Below, piece by piece: positions 22,587-31,944 of a stretch of 56,919 bases of DNA. This stretch comes from an uncultured Desulfobacteraceae bacterium (GTDB lineage: Bacteria > Desulfobacterota > Desulfobacteria > Desulfobacterales > Desulfatirhabdiaceae). Made by a program: the position numbers and the translations under genes. A model generated the notes under the pieces. The model did not search any database and was not told where the DNA came from. It worked only from the letters and a program-made list of their open reading frames with translations. Every line of letters starts with the position of its first letter. Position 1 is the first letter of the stretch. Where the stretch lies: NCBI GenBank assembly GCA_903953895.1, contig CAJBLH010000130.1, forward strand, positions 1-56,919, in the 5' to 3' direction.

Positions 22587-24167
22587 CTAAAATTCCAGCG
22601 GAATCGCCATTTTGACCGAAGGCAGAGACCGCAGTTCACCAATCACATCGTCAGGAATGGGCGTATCGGTACACAGAAAGATGATATTGCGGTTTCCTTC
22701 CTCTTCCTGCCCGACCTGCATTCGGCCGATATTGATGTTATGTTTACCCAGACAGGTTCCGATTTCACCGATGGAACCCGGTTTGTCGATATTGTAGATC
22801 AGCGCCAGATGGCCGATCGGAATCATCTCGAGCCGGAACGTATTGATGCGGACAATCCGGGTTTCCTTTTTACCGAAAAGGGTGCCTGCAACCGTATTGG
22901 TCATTTCAGCGGTGATGGCTTTTACGGTAATCAGATTGACATAATCCTCGGAGTCAAAGCCGGCTGTTTCGGTAACCTTGATGCCCCGTTCCTTGGCAAT
23001 GATGCGGGCATTGATAAAATTCACATCATCCTTGACCACCGCCGCAAGAATTCCCCTGAGAACCGCGGTGGACACCGGCGTGAGATCCAACCCCTGAAAA
23101 TCACCGGCAAATTCGATGATGACTTCCTTGAGTGGCCCCTTGATGAGCTGAGACTGAAGTTTTCCGATCTGATCGGCCAGGGATAGAAAGGGTCCGAGCT
23201 TGACCAGCAGCTCACCCGTAATCGATGGAACATTGACTGCATTGCGAATGGTGCCTTTTTTTAAATAATCGATGATCTGCTCGGCAATGGCAACCGCCAC
23301 ATTGGTCTGGGCTTCCTGGGTGGAGGCTCCCAAATGCGGCGTGCCAATCACCCGGTCCAGCGCAAACAGGGGAGATTCGCCCGGCGGCTCGGTTGCAAAG
23401 ACATCGAGGGCGGCGCCACCCACTTTCCCGGATTTAATGGCTTCCACCAGATCCGCTTCATCCACGATACCGCCGCGGGCGCAATTGATGATCATCACCC
23501 CTTTTTTCATCTGGTCGAATGCGGATTTGTTTAAAAATCCGAGGGTATCTTTCAGTTTGGGCACATGCACCGTAATGTAATCGGAAAGCGAATACAGGGT
23601 TTCCAGGGAAACACATTCAAAACCGGCTTTTTCGATGAGATCCCGGGTAACGAACGGGTCGAAGACGATAACCCGCATCTTGAGCCCTCGGGCGCGATCC
23701 GCCACGATCGACCCGATTTTACCGAATCCGATGACACCCAGAACCTTGTTGAAAATTTCCCGTCCCTGAAGATTCTTCTTTTCCCATTTACCCGCTTTTA
23801 AGGAAGCGGTTCCCTGCGGAATATTCCGAGTCAGCGACAGCATCATGGAAATGGCATGTTCGGCCGTGGTGATTACATTGCCGCCCGGCGTGTTCATCAC
23901 GATAATGCCCTGTTTGGTGGCTGCCGGAATATCGACATTGTCGAGCCCGATGCCAGCACGGCCCACGACTTTGAGGTTGGCGCCGGCCTTGATGATATCG
24001 GCAGTTACCTTGGTGGCGCTGCGAATCACCAGCGCGTCGTATTGATGAATGATGTTTTTGAGTTCATCCGGAGACAACCCTGTTTTGACATCCACATCGA
24101 TTCCATTTTCTTTACGAAACATTTCAATGCCGATCTCCCCCAGATTATCACTGACCAGTACTTTCAT
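22587..24167 (-). CDS. serA: D-3-phosphoglycerate dehydrogenase
   Basis: 526 residues, the long form. It oxidises 3-phosphoglycerate to 3-phosphohydroxypyruvate, the first step of serine biosynthesis. Seen: the substrate-binding start MKVLVSDNLGEIGIEMF; the NAD motif VIGFGKIGSIVADRARG; INCARGGIVDEADL; and PHLGASTQEAQTNVA with the catalytic histidine. An intervening ASB domain follows, then a C-terminal ACT domain (about residues 450-526, LALIYNIDKPGSIGEIGTCL), which binds serine in feedback-regulated homologues. ATG 24167 has GGGAGA upstream. Complete. Confidence 0.96.
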   Translation of the reverse strand: MKVLVSDNLGEIGIEMFRKENGIDVDVKTGLSPDELKNIIHQYDALVIRSATKVTADIIKAGANLKVVGRAGIGLDNVDIPAATKQGIIVMNTPGGNVITTAEHAISMMLSLTRNIPQGTASLKAGKWEKKNLQGREIFNKVLGVIGFGKIGSIVADRARGLKMRVIVFDPFVTRDLIEKAGFECVSLETLYSLSDYITVHVPKLKDTLGFLNKSAFDQMKKGVMIINCARGGIVDEADLVEAIKSGKVGGAALDVFATEPPGESPLFALDRVIGTPHLGASTQEAQTNVAVAIAEQIIDYLKKGTIRNAVNVPSITGELLVKLGPFLSLADQIGKLQSQLIKGPLKEVIIEFAGDFQGLDLTPVSTAVLRGILAAVVKDDVNFINARIIAKERGIKVTETAGFDSEDYVNLITVKAITAEMTNTVAGTLFGKKETRIVRINTFRLEMIPIGHLALIYNIDKPGSIGEIGTCLGKHNINIGRMQVGQEEEGNRNIIFLCTDTPIPDDVIGELRSLPSVKMAIPLEF

Positions 24168-24276
24168 TTAAGTTCTCCCTTTACAGCAACTTGATATATT
24201 GACAGATAAATTTATGGTCCGCAGACCGAAACAAAAATGCATCTGGTTCCGTAATATAGATTCGCGACAAAATCAA

Positions 24277-25128
24277 TTAAAATACAATACCGGTATATCC
24301 CACAAAACTTTCTCCGGGGCTTTTTTCATGGCTGGTTGCATAGGTTACCAGTCTGGATTCAACCGCCCCCATCGCCATCCCCGCAGACAAGGCGGCGGCC
24401 GCAGCCCCAGCACAGCAGGCATTGTGTTTTTGCTGAGCATCCCGGATAATATTCAGCGGGTCCATGGACAAAATTGCAGCGATAACACTGCGATCGTTTA
24501 TTTCGCTGACCCACTGCAGGGCGGCTTTGCCACGGCCCTTGGGCGTATAGCCGTAGTTGGGGCCATAATGTGTTAAATCCGTTGAACCCAGAATAAGGAT
24601 TTTCAACCCCATTTTCTGCGCCACCTCAGCCACGATCTTTCCCATCTCGACCGATTTCGGAGAAGGTGGCGCACTGATGGGAAGAATTTTGATATCTTTC
24701 CAGAAGTACTTGATGAAAGGAAGTTGAACCTCGATGGTGTTATCCGGCGCATCGTTCTGAGTTTCGATGTCGAACGGAACCTGTAAACACAGTTCCCTGG
24801 CAAAGGATTCATGAATGATTAGGTCTCCCAGCGGGGTTTCCCATGCACCTTCTTTCATGATGGCAACAGGCGCATCCGGATACAGGTGCGTGCCGAAAAT
24901 CACCAGAGCATCCGGAGCAGATTCTCCGCCGCTCAGCAGTCGAATGACATCACAGGCAATACTTCCAGAATAATACCAGCCGGCGTGCGGAACGATTCCG
25001 CCGACAGCCGGACGGGATGGATCCGGCAGAACGGTTGAATTTTTGATGAAATATTCAATCTCCTGCCGACATCCCGAAGCTGTTCCCGAATACCATGACC
25101 CGGATAGGGCCGCTTGTCTGATTTTCAT
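24277..25128 (-). CDS. amrB: AmmeMemoRadiSam system protein B (MEMO1 family)
   Basis: 283 residues. MEMO1 signature: ALSGSWYSG near the N-terminus, GGIVPHAGWYYSG with the metal-site histidine, VIFGTHLYPD, GSTDLTHYGPNYGY, and a late HNACCAGAAAAAL segment. The fold is related to extradiol dioxygenases; eukaryotic MEMO1 binds copper, while the bacterial role is unknown. In many genomes it co-occurs with the radical SAM enzyme found here at 2221-3240. In this window the two are 21 kb apart on opposite strands. It is divergent from nifU. ATG 25128 follows AAAGGCG. Confidence 0.9.
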   Translation of the reverse strand: MKIRQAALSGSWYSGTASGCRQEIEYFIKNSTVLPDPSRPAVGGIVPHAGWYYSGSIACDVIRLLSGGESAPDALVIFGTHLYPDAPVAIMKEGAWETPLGDLIIHESFARELCLQVPFDIETQNDAPDNTIEVQLPFIKYFWKDIKILPISAPPSPKSVEMGKIVAEVAQKMGLKILILGSTDLTHYGPNYGYTPKGRGKAALQWVSEINDRSVIAAILSMDPLNIIRDAQQKHNACCAGAAAAALSAGMAMGAVESRLVTYATSHEKSPGESFVGYTGIVF

Positions 25129-25146
25129 ATCGCCTTTCCTCCTTTC

Positions 25147-25175
25147 TTGACCTTTGTCATCAGGTTTACTATTTA
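25147..25175 (+). promoter_or_regulatory. Probable sigma-70 promoter for nifU-nifS-nadE
   Basis: TTGACC (25147-25152), a 17-base spacer, and TATTTA (25170-25175) fit a housekeeping promoter reading rightward. The start would be near 25182, leaving an untranslated leader of about 94 bases before nifU. No confident IscR- or Fur-like operator is seen. Confidence 0.5.
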
Positions 25176-25275
25176 AGATGGACTTTAGTCAAAATCGTTC
25201 TTATTGTTTATCACCTTTTCAGACGTAAGAAATCAACGTTTTTTATTTAACGGGCAATCATATCAGGAGGCAGCT

Positions 25276-26106
25276 ATGTGGGAATATACGGATAAGGTAA
25301 AAGATCATTTTCTCAATCCCCGCAATGTCGGAGAGATCGAGAATCCGGACGGGGTCGGCGAGGTCGGATCACTGGCCTGCGGAGACGCGTTGACCCTCTA
25401 TTTCAAATTGGACGATCACGAGCGGATCAAGGACGCCAAATTCAAGACATTCGGGTGCGCCAGCGCCATTGCATCCTCTTCAGCCTTGACCGAAATGCTG
25501 ATCGGCAAGACATTGAAAGAGGCCGAAACAATAACCAATGAAAACATCGCCGATTATCTGGGCGGATTGCCCAAGGAAAAAATGCACTGCTCGGTCATGG
25601 GACGGGACGCCCTGGAAAAAGCGATCACCTGCTATCGCGGAAGTGCCGAAAAAAAGGTCGAAGGCAATATCGTCTGTGAATGTTTTGGCGTTACAGACAT
25701 TCAAATTGAACGGGCTGTCCGTGAAAACCACCTGACGACCATCGAGCAGGTCACAGATTATGTCAAGGCAGGCGGCGGATGCGGAAACTGCCATGAAAAG
25801 ATTCAGGAGATCATCAATACGGTACTGGGCAAAGAAACGCCGGCCAGAAAAAAATCGCCGGCGCTGACCAATCTCCAGAAAATCAAACTGATCGAACAAA
25901 CCCTGGAACGGGAGATTAAACCAGCCTTGAACAAGGACGGCGGAGATATCGAGCTGATCGATGTTTCCGGAAACATCGTACAAGTAAGACTTCGGGGTAC
26001 CTGCGCCACCTGCAAGAAATCCCAGATTACGCTCAAAAATTATGTTGAAGCCAAACTTCGCGAGCTGGTCACACCCGAAATCATGGTCGAGGAGGTAACC
26101 CTATGA
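25276..26106 (+). CDS. nifU: Fe-S cluster scaffold protein NifU (three-domain)
   Basis: 276 residues from ATG 25276, chosen for its AGGAGG site seven bases upstream; a longer frame starting at 25204 lacks one. Three domains: IscU-like with C35, C61, C105 (and the CGD motif); a central Bfd-type [2Fe-2S] domain with C134, C136, C169, C172; and a C-terminal Nfu domain with C243 and C246 (CATC). All nine cluster cysteines are present. It receives sulfur from NifS, encoded immediately downstream with a four-base overlap, and passes clusters to apo-proteins. No nitrogenase gene is in the window; in Delta- and Epsilonproteobacteria NifU/NifS also serve general Fe-S assembly. Confidence 0.96.
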   Translation: MWEYTDKVKDHFLNPRNVGEIENPDGVGEVGSLACGDALTLYFKLDDHERIKDAKFKTFGCASAIASSSALTEMLIGKTLKEAETITNENIADYLGGLPKEKMHCSVMGRDALEKAITCYRGSAEKKVEGNIVCECFGVTDIQIERAVRENHLTTIEQVTDYVKAGGGCGNCHEKIQEIINTVLGKETPARKKSPALTNLQKIKLIEQTLEREIKPALNKDGGDIELIDVSGNIVQVRLRGTCATCKKSQITLKNYVEAKLRELVTPEIMVEEVTL

Positions 26107-27275
26107 ATCCGCTGTATTTCGACAACAATGCCACCACTCGGGTCGCTCCCGAAGTGGTTGAAGCCATGCTTCCCTATTTTACCGAATACTACGGCAATCC
26201 TTCCAGCATGCATACATTCGGAGGGTCGGTCGCCGCTCAGATCAACGATGCCAGAGCCAAACTGTCGGATCTGCTGGGCGCATCCCCCGATGAAATCCTC
26301 TACACGAGCTGCGGCACGGAAAGCGACAGCACCGCCATCATGGCGGCCCTTCGGTCCAACCCGGACAAAAAGCATGTCATCACGTCCCGGGTCGAGCATC
26401 CGGCCATCAAAAATCTCTGCGAATACCTGGCCAAAATCGGCTATCGGATATCCTTCGTACCGGTGGATCACAAGGGGCGGCTCGATATGGAATATCTGAT
26501 CCGCCACCTGACCGATGACACGGCCATTGCCAGCTTCATGTGGGCCAATAACGAAACGGGCGTGATTTTTCCCATCGATGAACTGGCCGAAATCCTGTCG
26601 GAAAGAGGAATCCTCTTTCATACCGATGCGGTTCAGGCTGTCGGTAAAGTGCCTATCGATCTCAAAAAGACCCGGATCGACATGCTGTCGCTGTCTGGCC
26701 ACAAGCTGCATGCTCCCAAAGGCATCGGCGCATTGTATGTCCGAAAAGGCACCAAGTTCTCACCGTTTCTGATCGGTGGGCATCAGGAAAAAGGCAGACG
26801 GGGCGGCACGGAAAACGTGGCGTCCATTATCGGCCTTGGCAAAGCCAGCGAAATTGTGGCCGCCCATATGGCTGAAGAAAACAGCCGCATCAAAGCCCTT
26901 CGGAACAAACTGGAAACCCAGCTCGTTCAGAAAATCCCCAACGCCTTGGTCAACGGCGATACGGCCAATCGGCTTCCCAACACCAGCAGCATTGCCTTTG
27001 AATTCGTGGAGGGAGAATCCATTCTGCTGATGATGAACGAATTCGGCATCTGTGCGTCTTCCGGGTCCGCCTGTACGTCCGGTTCCTTGGAACCATCGCA
27101 TGTGCTTCGGGCCATGGGAGTTCCGTTCACCGCCGCACATGGAACCATCCGTTTCAGTCTCAGCATTTACAACACCGAATCGGAAGTGGATCTGATCGTT
27201 GAAAAGCTTCCGCCCATCATCGAACGGCTCAGAACCATGTCTCCGTTCTGGAAAGGGGGCTGTGGCTGTTCATGA
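26103..27275 (+). CDS. nifS: Cysteine desulfurase NifS
   Basis: 390 residues. PLP enzyme that removes sulfur from cysteine for cluster assembly. Seen: VEHPA (H99), the Schiff-base lysine K201 in SLSGHKLHAPKG, and the flexible loop SSGSACTSGSLEPSHV with the catalytic cysteine C324. The C-terminus ends in GGCGCS, a short Cys-rich tail also seen in some NifS-type enzymes. It overlaps nifU by four bases and nadE by four bases, so the three genes form a tightly coupled operon. Confidence 0.96.
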   Translation: MNPLYFDNNATTRVAPEVVEAMLPYFTEYYGNPSSMHTFGGSVAAQINDARAKLSDLLGASPDEILYTSCGTESDSTAIMAALRSNPDKKHVITSRVEHPAIKNLCEYLAKIGYRISFVPVDHKGRLDMEYLIRHLTDDTAIASFMWANNETGVIFPIDELAEILSERGILFHTDAVQAVGKVPIDLKKTRIDMLSLSGHKLHAPKGIGALYVRKGTKFSPFLIGGHQEKGRRGGTENVASIIGLGKASEIVAAHMAEENSRIKALRNKLETQLVQKIPNALVNGDTANRLPNTSSIAFEFVEGESILLMMNEFGICASSGSACTSGSLEPSHVLRAMGVPFTAAHGTIRFSLSIYNTESEVDLIVEKLPPIIERLRTMSPFWKGGCGCS

Positions 27276-28918
27276 AAATCGGCATCGCTCAGATCAATCC
27301 GGTTATCGGCGATTTTGTTTACAACTGCAATCGCCTGATCCGTTACTCGGAAAAAGCCAAAGCGCGTAATTGCGATCTGATTGTTTTTTCCGAACTGGCG
27401 ATTCCCGGCTACCCTCCCCGTGATCTGCTGGAGAAGGCCGAATTTGTTCAGTCGAACCAGAAAGCCATGGAATACATCGTGGAGCGGATTCAGGGGATTG
27501 GAGTCATCTGCGGGTTTGTGGAAAAAAATCCCGCAGATCAGGGGAATCCGCTTTTCAATGCCGCGCTTTTGTTTGAAGACGGGCATATCCTGCACAAGGC
27601 CCGCAAACGGCTGTTGCCGACATACGACGTGTTTGATGAACGGCGGTATTTTGAACCCGGCAAAGAGAGCCGGGTTTTTGCCTACAAAGGCAGAAAGATC
27701 GGGCTGACCATCTGCGAAGATGCCTGGAACGACCAGGATATTTTTCAAAAACGCATTTACCCAATCGATCCGGTTGCGCTGCTGGTAGAGGACGGGGCGG
27801 ATCTGATCATCAATCTTTCTGCATCCGTTTACCACGTCGGCAAATCCGATTTCAGAACCCACATGCTGGGATCCATTGCACGAAAACACGGCATTCCGCT
27901 AATATATGCCAATCAGGTCGGCGGCAATGACAGCGTTTTGTTCGACGGATGCAGCATGGCGTTTGATTCCCATGGCGCCAAAATCGCCCAGGCGGCGGAT
28001 TTTGAAGAAGATATGGTGGCTGTCGATTTGGACATTCCTGGCGCCCGGGAAATACATCCGGTGTCTGAATCTCAGGCGGCTTCGGTATTAAAGGCCCTGG
28101 TGACCGGCACGCGGGATTACGTCAGGAAATGCGGATTTTCCCAGACGGTTGTCGGTCTGAGCGGCGGTATCGACTCCGCCCTGACCCTGGTGATCGCGGA
28201 AATGGCCCTCGGCAGGGAAAACGTATCCGCCGTCTTCATGCCGTCACCTTATACGTCGATGGATAATTATGAAGATACCGCAGACCTCTGCTGGCGGTTG
28301 GACATCGGGCTGACCACCATTCCCATCGACGGCATTTTCACGGAATTCGCGTCCGTCCTGTCCCCCGGCTTCAAAACCGATGTACCGGGAATCGCCGAAC
28401 AGAATATTCAGGCCAGAATCCGGGGTACCCTGTTGATGGCCGTTTCGAACATGAACGGCTGTCTGGTGCTGTCCACCGGAAACAAATCCGAGCTTGCCGT
28501 CGGATACTGTACACTTTACGGAGACATGAACGGCGGACTTGCGGTAATATCGGATGTTCCTAAAACCATGGTGTATGACCTTGCCCGTTATGTCAATGCC
28601 CAAAAACCTGTCATTCCTGAACGCATTCTGGATAAAGCCCCTTCCGCCGAGCTCAAACCGGACCAGACCGATCAGGACGATCTGCCGCCTTACGACATCC
28701 TGGATGCCGTTCTCAAAGCCAGCGTTGAAGACCTCAAGTCATTCGAGGATATCATCAACATGGGGTTTGATCCGGTTCTGGTAAAAGATATTCTTTCCCG
28801 GATCGACCGCAACGAATACAAGCGCAGTCAGGCAGCCCCTGGCCTGAAGGTCACTTCCAAGGCATTCGGTTACGGCAGACGGTATCCCCTGGCCAAACGC
28901 CTGACCGAATTGTTCTGA
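27272..28918 (+). CDS. nadE: Glutamine-hydrolysing NAD+ synthase
   Basis: 548 residues. An N-terminal nitrilase-type glutaminase domain (about 1-260) has the catalytic triad E41, K112 and C148 (GLTICEDAW). The C-terminal NAD synthetase domain has the P-loop GLSGGIDSALT near residue 290. Makes NAD from deamido-NAD using glutamine-derived ammonia. Complete and of normal length. It overlaps nifS by four bases. The pairing with Fe-S assembly may relate to the oxygen-labile Fe-S quinolinate synthase of the same pathway (inference). Confidence 0.95.
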   Translation: MKIGIAQINPVIGDFVYNCNRLIRYSEKAKARNCDLIVFSELAIPGYPPRDLLEKAEFVQSNQKAMEYIVERIQGIGVICGFVEKNPADQGNPLFNAALLFEDGHILHKARKRLLPTYDVFDERRYFEPGKESRVFAYKGRKIGLTICEDAWNDQDIFQKRIYPIDPVALLVEDGADLIINLSASVYHVGKSDFRTHMLGSIARKHGIPLIYANQVGGNDSVLFDGCSMAFDSHGAKIAQAADFEEDMVAVDLDIPGAREIHPVSESQAASVLKALVTGTRDYVRKCGFSQTVVGLSGGIDSALTLVIAEMALGRENVSAVFMPSPYTSMDNYEDTADLCWRLDIGLTTIPIDGIFTEFASVLSPGFKTDVPGIAEQNIQARIRGTLLMAVSNMNGCLVLSTGNKSELAVGYCTLYGDMNGGLAVISDVPKTMVYDLARYVNAQKPVIPERILDKAPSAELKPDQTDQDDLPPYDILDAVLKASVEDLKSFEDIINMGFDPVLVKDILSRIDRNEYKRSQAAPGLKVTSKAFGYGRRYPLAKRLTELF

Positions 28919-28960
28919 GCTGCATTGTTCATTGTTTCCGCCATTTCGTATTTCCCCCGC

Positions 28961-28981
28961 CCCCCCTGCAAGAGGGGGGGG
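28961..28981. repeat. C-run/G-run hairpin after nadE
   Basis: CCCCCC (28961-28966), a TGCAAGAG-type loop, and a run of Gs to 28981 make a GC-only stem about 42 bases after the nadE stop. No U-run follows directly. It could slow polymerase or belong to the REP-like group seen at 18188, 21985 and 56544. Confidence 0.45.
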
Positions 28982-29195
28982 ATATCCTTTCGGCTCCGCA
29001 ACAGCCTTTCTTTTTGTGTCTTTTATTTCTTTCGGGGTTGATATTGTTTTCATGGAAAATATGGCGTTTGTCTTTCCGATTCGACCTTGACATCAGTCGT
29101 ACCAGTATTATTTTTCGATCACTCGAAACGGAATTGAATAATGATGAATCAACAGAAAGCTTTTAACTATGAATCGAAGGAGATTCTTCTGGAAC

Positions 29196-29792
29196 ATGAG
29201 CAACCCCCAAGCCCCTCATAAAAAAACTGAAAAACCATCTTCCGAAGCAGATATCCCAGCCCCTCCTGCTGATGATCAATCCCTGGAAAACGAAGTTGTT
29301 TCCGATTCGATAAAGGAATTGGAAACCCGATGTGAAACAGCCGAACAGGAGTCGAAGCAACATTACGAAAGACTGCTTCGGGTCTCTGCCGACTTCGAGA
29401 ATTTCAAGAAACGCTCGTTCAAGGAAGCTGAAGATTTCAGAAAGTACGCCAACGAACTGCTGCTTCTCGAGCTGCTTACGGTCGTGGATAATCTGGAACG
29501 CGCCGTTCAATCCACTGACAACGAAAACAATGCAGCCGGTTGCGTCATCGAGGGGGTTGAGATGACACTGAAGTCCCTGCTGAAGATTTTTGAGAAATTT
29601 TCTGTCAAAGTCATCGACGCTGTCGGGAAACCCTTTGATCCCAATTTTCATCAGGCCATGATGCAGGAAGCATCGGCTGAATACCCTGAAAACACGATCC
29701 TGCGTGAGTTTCAGAAAGGCTACCTGTTGCACGACAGGCTTATGCGTCCTTCCATGGTGGTGGTTTCCAAAGGGCCTGAAAAAACTGAATAA
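29196..29792 (+). CDS. grpE: Co-chaperone GrpE (nucleotide exchange factor)
   Basis: About 198 residues from ATG 29196, where the conserved-looking N-terminus begins; AAGGAG lies 14 bases upstream. An alternative ATG at 29169 has no ribosome-binding site. A polar N-terminal tail is followed by a long coiled coil (about residues 30-110) and the GrpE beta-domain signature (GVEMTLKSLLKIFEKFSV, NFHQAMMQ, VLREF-like ILREFQKGY, RPSMVVVSKG). Releases ADP from DnaK. It lies 96 bases upstream of dnaK. No CIRCE repeat is seen upstream. Confidence 0.93.
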   Translation: MSNPQAPHKKTEKPSSEADIPAPPADDQSLENEVVSDSIKELETRCETAEQESKQHYERLLRVSADFENFKKRSFKEAEDFRKYANELLLLELLTVVDNLERAVQSTDNENNAAGCVIEGVEMTLKSLLKIFEKFSVKVIDAVGKPFDPNFHQAMMQEASAEYPENTILREFQKGYLLHDRLMRPSMVVVSKGPEKTE

Positions 29793-29888
29793 CATCCTTA
29801 CGGCGGCCGCCGGTGGCGTCTTTCGTTCCGGAAGCCTTACTATTTTGTTAAAGATATTGTCTTATATATATTCTAAGGAGGAGTACCC

Positions 29889-31832
29889 ATGGGCAAAATT
29901 ATTGGAATTGATTTAGGCACCACCAACTCATGCGTGGCCATCATGGAAGGGGGCGAAGCCAAGGTATTGACCAATGCCGAAGGCGGTCGTACCACGCCTT
30001 CCATTGTCGCGATTTCTGAAAGCGGCGAACGTCTTGTCGGCCAGATTGCCAAACGCCAGGCCATCACCAACCCGCAAAATACCGTTTTTGCCGTAAAACG
30101 GCTGATCGGCCGTAAATTTCAGACCCCGGAAGTACAACGAGACATCAAGGTGCTTCCGTACATACTCGAAGAAGCCAGTAACGGGGATGTTCGGATCAAT
30201 GTCCGGGACAAGAACCTGAGCCCTGCGGAAATCTCTTCCTATATTCTGGCCAACATCAAGAAAACCGCCGAAGATTATTTAGGAGAAACCATCACCGATG
30301 CCGTCATTACCGTACCGGCCTATTTTAACGACAGTCAGCGTCAGGCCACGAAAGACGCCGGTAAAATCGCCGGACTGAACGTGCTTCGTATCATCAACGA
30401 ACCAACGGCGGCTTCTCTGGCGTATGGCCTCGACAAGAAAAAAGAAGAAAAAATTGCCGTTTTCGACCTGGGTGGCGGCACCTTCGATGTATCCATTCTG
30501 GAAATCGGCGAAGGTGTTTTTGAAGTCAAATCCACCAATGGCGACACCCACCTGGGCGGCGAGGACTTCGACCTGCGGCTGATCGAATATCTGGCCAGTG
30601 AATTCAAAAAAGAACAGGGCATCGATATCCGTAGCGACAAAATGGCCTTGCAACGTCTGAAAGAGGCTTCGGAAAAAGCCAAGATGGAGCTATCGACCTC
30701 CATGGAAACCGATGTCAACCTGCCTTTCATTACGGCAGACGCCAATGGCCCCAAACACTTGAATATCCGAATCACCCGGGCAAAACTCGAAGCACTGGTG
30801 GCTGACCTGCTGGATAATTTGGAAGGCCCCTGCCGCATCGCGCTCAAAGATGCCGGTATGTCTGCAAGCGACATCCAGGAAGTTGTTCTGGTCGGCGGCA
30901 TGACCCGCATGCCGGCTGTCCAGGATCGGGTAAAACGCATTTTCGGCAAGGAACCCCACAGGGGTGTAAATCCGGATGAGGTTGTCGCCATCGGCGCCGC
31001 CATTCAGGGTGGGGTTTTGGGCGGTGATGTCAAAGATGTACTGCTGCTTGATGTCACCCCGCTGTCACTCGGTATCGAAACCTTGGGCGGTGTCATGACC
31101 CGGCTGATTGAAAAGAACACGACGATTCCCACAAAGAAAAGCCAGGTATTTTCAACTGCCGCAGACAACCAGCCTGCGGTTTCCATTCATGTGCTTCAGG
31201 GTGAACGGGAAATGGCGGGCGGAAACAAGACACTCGGACGTTTTGAACTGGTCGGCATTCCGCCAGCACCACGGGGCGTGCCCCAGGTTGAGGTAACGTT
31301 TGACATCGACGCCAACGGTATTGTCAATGTCTCTGCCAAAGATCTGGGAACCGGTAAAGAACAGTCCATCAAGATCACGGCTTCCAGCGGTCTCAACAAG
31401 GATGAAATCGATAAGCTCATCCGGGATGCCGAAATGCATGCCGAAGAAGACAAAAAGAAAAAAGAGCTGGTCGAGGCCAGAAATGCGGCGGATACCCTGA
31501 TCTATTCAACGGAGAAATCCATGAAAGATCTTGGGGATAAGGTGGACGGGGCCACCCGCGGTCAGGTTGAAGCTGCAATCGCGCCGCTTCGCACGGCAAT
31601 GGAAGGCGATGACATCGAACAGATCAAACGCCTGACTGATCAACTTATGCAGGCGTCTCATAAAGTCGCTGAAGCCATGTATCAGAAGGCTTCTCAATCC
31701 GGAGAAACCGGTGAAGGCCCCACCGGCGGCCCGGGTGCCGGACCTGGATCGGCAGGATTTTCGTCATCCAAATCAGCCGGTGATGATGATGTGGTGGATG
31801 CGGATTTTGAGGAAGTCAAGGGAAAGAAATAA
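29889..31832 (+). CDS. dnaK: Chaperone DnaK (Hsp70)
   Basis: 647 residues. The ATPase domain starts [19 protein letters not shown] and contains the phosphate loop [14 protein letters not shown] and [13 protein letters not shown]. The substrate-binding domain (about 390-505) contains [13 protein letters not shown], and the C-terminal lid ends in a Gly/Pro/Ser-rich linker and [12 protein letters not shown], the acidic tail typical of proteobacterial DnaK. The start has a strong AAGGAGGAG site. dnaJ and hrcA are absent from this locus, so DnaJ must be encoded elsewhere. Confidence 0.98.
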   Translation: MGKIIGIDLGTTNSCVAIMEGGEAKVLTNAEGGRTTPSIVAISESGERLVGQIAKRQAITNPQNTVFAVKRLIGRKFQTPEVQRDIKVLPYILEEASNGDVRINVRDKNLSPAEISSYILANIKKTAEDYLGETITDAVITVPAYFNDSQRQATKDAGKIAGLNVLRIINEPTAASLAYGLDKKKEEKIAVFDLGGGTFDVSILEIGEGVFEVKSTNGDTHLGGEDFDLRLIEYLASEFKKEQGIDIRSDKMALQRLKEASEKAKMELSTSMETDVNLPFITADANGPKHLNIRITRAKLEALVADLLDNLEGPCRIALKDAGMSASDIQEVVLVGGMTRMPAVQDRVKRIFGKEPHRGVNPDEVVAIGAAIQGGVLGGDVKDVLLLDVTPLSLGIETLGGVMTRLIEKNTTIPTKKSQVFSTAADNQPAVSIHVLQGEREMAGGNKTLGRFELVGIPPAPRGVPQVEVTFDIDANGIVNVSAKDLGTGKEQSIKITASSGLNKDEIDKLIRDAEMHAEEDKKKKELVEARNAADTLIYSTEKSMKDLGDKVDGATRGQVEAAIAPLRTAMEGDDIEQIKRLTDQLMQASHKVAEAMYQKASQSGETGEGPTGGPGAGPGSAGFSSSKSAGDDDVVDADFEEVKGKK

Positions 31833-31851
31833 ACGGGTCACTTAACGGCCA

Positions 31852-31903
31852 AAGTATGAAGTATGAATGAGGATAACTCCAGTTTGATTCATACTTCATA
31901 CTT
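31852..31903. repeat. Perfect 17-bp AT-rich inverted repeat
   Basis: AAGTATGAAGTATGAAT (31852-31868) is perfectly mirrored by ATTCATACTTCATACTT (31887-31903) around an 18-base loop. It lies between convergent dnaK and acyl-CoA ligase genes, where a bidirectional terminator is expected. However, its stem is AT-rich and itself made of near-direct AAGTATGA repeats, so it may be a dispersed repeat instead. Confidence 0.6.
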
Positions 31904-31944
31904 CATCACTGGAAGCTGGAAACTCCGCCTTAACTCACGTCTGT

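Noticed and set aside
29081-29168. Heat-shock control element (CIRCE or sigma-32 promoter) before grpE
   Set aside because: No TTAGCACTC-N9-GAGTGCTAA is present. A TTGACA at 29087 has no good -10 at the right distance, so no promoter is claimed.
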